DNA from: Mesorhizobium muleiense
Lineage (GTDB): Bacteria; Pseudomonadota; Alphaproteobacteria; Rhizobiales; Rhizobiaceae
Assembly: GCF_900099905.1 (NCBI RefSeq)
Contig: NZ_FNEE01000021.1
Location: 1-64,000 of the forward strand
Direction of reading: 5' to 3'
DNA: 64,000 bases
Part shown: positions 63,118 through 64,000 of the stretch, piece after piece
Layout: each line of letters opens with the position of its first letter
How positions within the stretch are numbered: position 1 is the first letter of the stretch
Notes under the pieces: model-generated
Told to the model about the DNA's origin: nothing
The model's input: only the letters and a program-made list of their open reading frames with translations
Database searches by the model: none
Program-made: the position numbers and the translations under genes

Positions 63118-64000
63118 CTACTTCGCCAGCCAGCAGGCGGACATGTGCTGCGGTCCAACTTCGATGGGTGGTGGTTCCTCTTGCCGGCAGCGGTCGAAGG
63201 CCAGAGGGCAACGCGGATGGAACCGACAGCCGTTCGGCACGCGCGCGGCGCTTGGAACCTCACCTTGCAGGGCCGGCAACTCGGCGCGACCTGCATTGGC
63301 GCCAATCTGCGGGGTAGCGTTACGCAAGGCGACGGTATACGGATGACGGGGGTTGAATGTGATCTCGTCGGCGCTACCGATCTCGACCAATTTGCCAAGA
63401 TATAAGACCGCAATTCTGTCGGCGATCAACCAGGCAAGCGGCAAGTCATGGGTGATGAACAATAGCGCCACATTGTGCTTGTCGCGCAGGTCAACCAAGA
63501 CCTGAAGAATCTGTGCGCGTATCGAGACATCGAGCATCGAGACAGGTTCGTCGGCGACGATGAGCTCCGGCTTCACGGCAAGTGCTCCGGCAATCACCAC
63601 CCGCTGGCGTTGCCCTCCAGACAGCTCATGTGGGAACCGGGAGAAGAAATCATCCGGGGGATTGAGCCCGGCGGACGCAAGCGCTTCGCTCACACGGTCG
63701 GTGAGCTGTGTCCGGTTGTCGACCAGCCGTAGTGACCGCAGCGGCTCCGCCACGATATCGAACACGGTATGTCGCGGATTGAGCGCCTGATAGGCGTCCT
63801 GAAAGATCATTTGCACGCGATGCCTGTAAGGGCGCAAAGCCGACAAGTCTTGAACGAACGTCATGTCGCGGCCTTCGAACAACAGCTTGCCGCCTGTTGG
63901 CTGAGCAAGCTTGGTAATGAGGCGGCCCACCGTCGTCTTGCCGCTTCCCGATTCCCCGACCAGGGCGACGATCTCGCCCCGTCCGACGTTGAGGTCGATC
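63118..64000 (-). CDS. Oligopeptide ABC transporter ATP-binding protein (OppF/DppF type), cut by window edge
   Basis: The gene reads in from beyond 64000 and about 294 codons are visible. Walker A (LVGESGSGKTTVGRL) lies at the window edge. Then come QMIFQDAYQALNPRHTVFDI (Q-loop), ELSGGQRQRVVIAGALAVKP (signature), IVADEPVSMLDVSIRAQI (Walker B) and LFITHDLPLAW (H-loop). The C-terminal oligo_HPY extension has GCRFHPRCPLAFDRC with its cysteines. It would power import of peptides or similar compounds; the rest of the operon should lie to the right. The CocE-type hydrolase gene follows on the same strand. Confidence 0.92.
   Translation of the reverse strand, partial: IDLNVGRGEIVALVGESGSGKTTVGRLITKLAQPTGGKLLFEGRDMTFVQDLSALRPYRHRVQMIFQDAYQALNPRHTVFDIVAEPLRSLRLVDNRTQLTDRVSEALASAGLNPPDDFFSRFPHELSGGQRQRVVIAGALAVKPELIVADEPVSMLDVSIRAQILQVLVDLRDKHNVALLFITHDLPLAWLIADRIAVLYLGKLVEIGSADEITFNPRHPYTVALRNATPQIGANAGRAELPALQGEVPSAARVPNGCRFHPRCPLAFDRCRQEEPPPIEVGPQHMSACWLAK

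Overview
ORGANISM AND SETTING. The window looks like an accessory replicon or genomic island of a rhizobial alphaproteobacterium (Mesorhizobium, Sinorhizobium/Rhizobium or Bradyrhizobium type). This rests on protein style, on IS110/IS5/IS21/IS630/IS256/IS481 remnants of kinds common on symbiosis islands and plasmids, and on catabolic genes resembling, from memory, the y4t/y4u cluster of the symbiotic plasmid pNGR234a (amino-acid ABC transporter, M24 and M20 hydrolases, class III aminotransferase, aldehyde dehydrogenase). No nod, nif, fix, rep or tra genes, no CRISPR array and no tRNA or rRNA gene were found, so the genus is an inference.

LEFT THIRD (1-22.6 kb): an insertion-sequence graveyard. 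Almost every coding stretch is a broken or nested transposase. The clearest case is an IS481-family element (1013-2033, matching inverted ends) inside an IS5-family element (646-2462, inverted ends and a TTA duplication). A dipeptide-type permease gene is split by an IS481/IS110 block. A tyrosine recombinase with an IS91-type tail lies between 91-bp inverted repeats. An IS256 gene is split by an IS110, and an IS21 element is scrambled. Only three ordinary genes look intact here: an Asp/Glu racemase-family protein, a SAM methyltransferase, and an acetamidase/formamidase flanked by remnants of a peptide ABC transporter.

RIGHT TWO THIRDS (22.8-64 kb): mostly intact catabolic genes for amino-acid-like, N-methylated or N-acylated compounds. 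In order: an opine-oxidase-like flavoprotein pair (22.8-25.6 kb); an Lrp regulator, a class V aminotransferase and an M20 deacylase (27-30 kb); a purF copy with an in-frame amber codon (30.4-31.8 kb); aspartate ammonia-lyase and a dimethylglycine/sarcosine-dehydrogenase-like flavoprotein (32-36.2 kb); an M24 hydrolase (37.5-38.7 kb); a malyl-CoA lyase / malate thiokinase operon (39.4-42.4 kb); an aldehyde dehydrogenase plus class III aminotransferase pair (43-46 kb); a GlxA-type regulator with an M24 plus M20 pair (46.3-50 kb); an Ehu-like polar amino-acid ABC transporter with its own M24 hydrolase (51.9-56.4 kb); a second dehydrogenase-like flavoprotein (58-60.5 kb); a CocE/NonD hydrolase; and the end of an oligopeptide ABC ATPase cut by the window edge.

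HOW THEY MAY WORK TOGETHER (inference). The transporters import amides, peptides or cyclic amino-acid derivatives. M24, M20 and CocE hydrolases open or deacylate them. Flavoproteins remove N-methyl or N-alkyl groups onto tetrahydrofolate. Aminotransferases, the aldehyde dehydrogenase and aspartate ammonia-lyase bring the carbon into central metabolism. Malyl-CoA lyase with malate thiokinase links glyoxylate and acetyl-CoA to malate and could serve C1/C2 assimilation. Three M24 proteins that all lack the usual metal ligands (as in creatinase and ectoine hydrolase) together with two GcvT-fused dehydrogenases form the most distinctive gene set.
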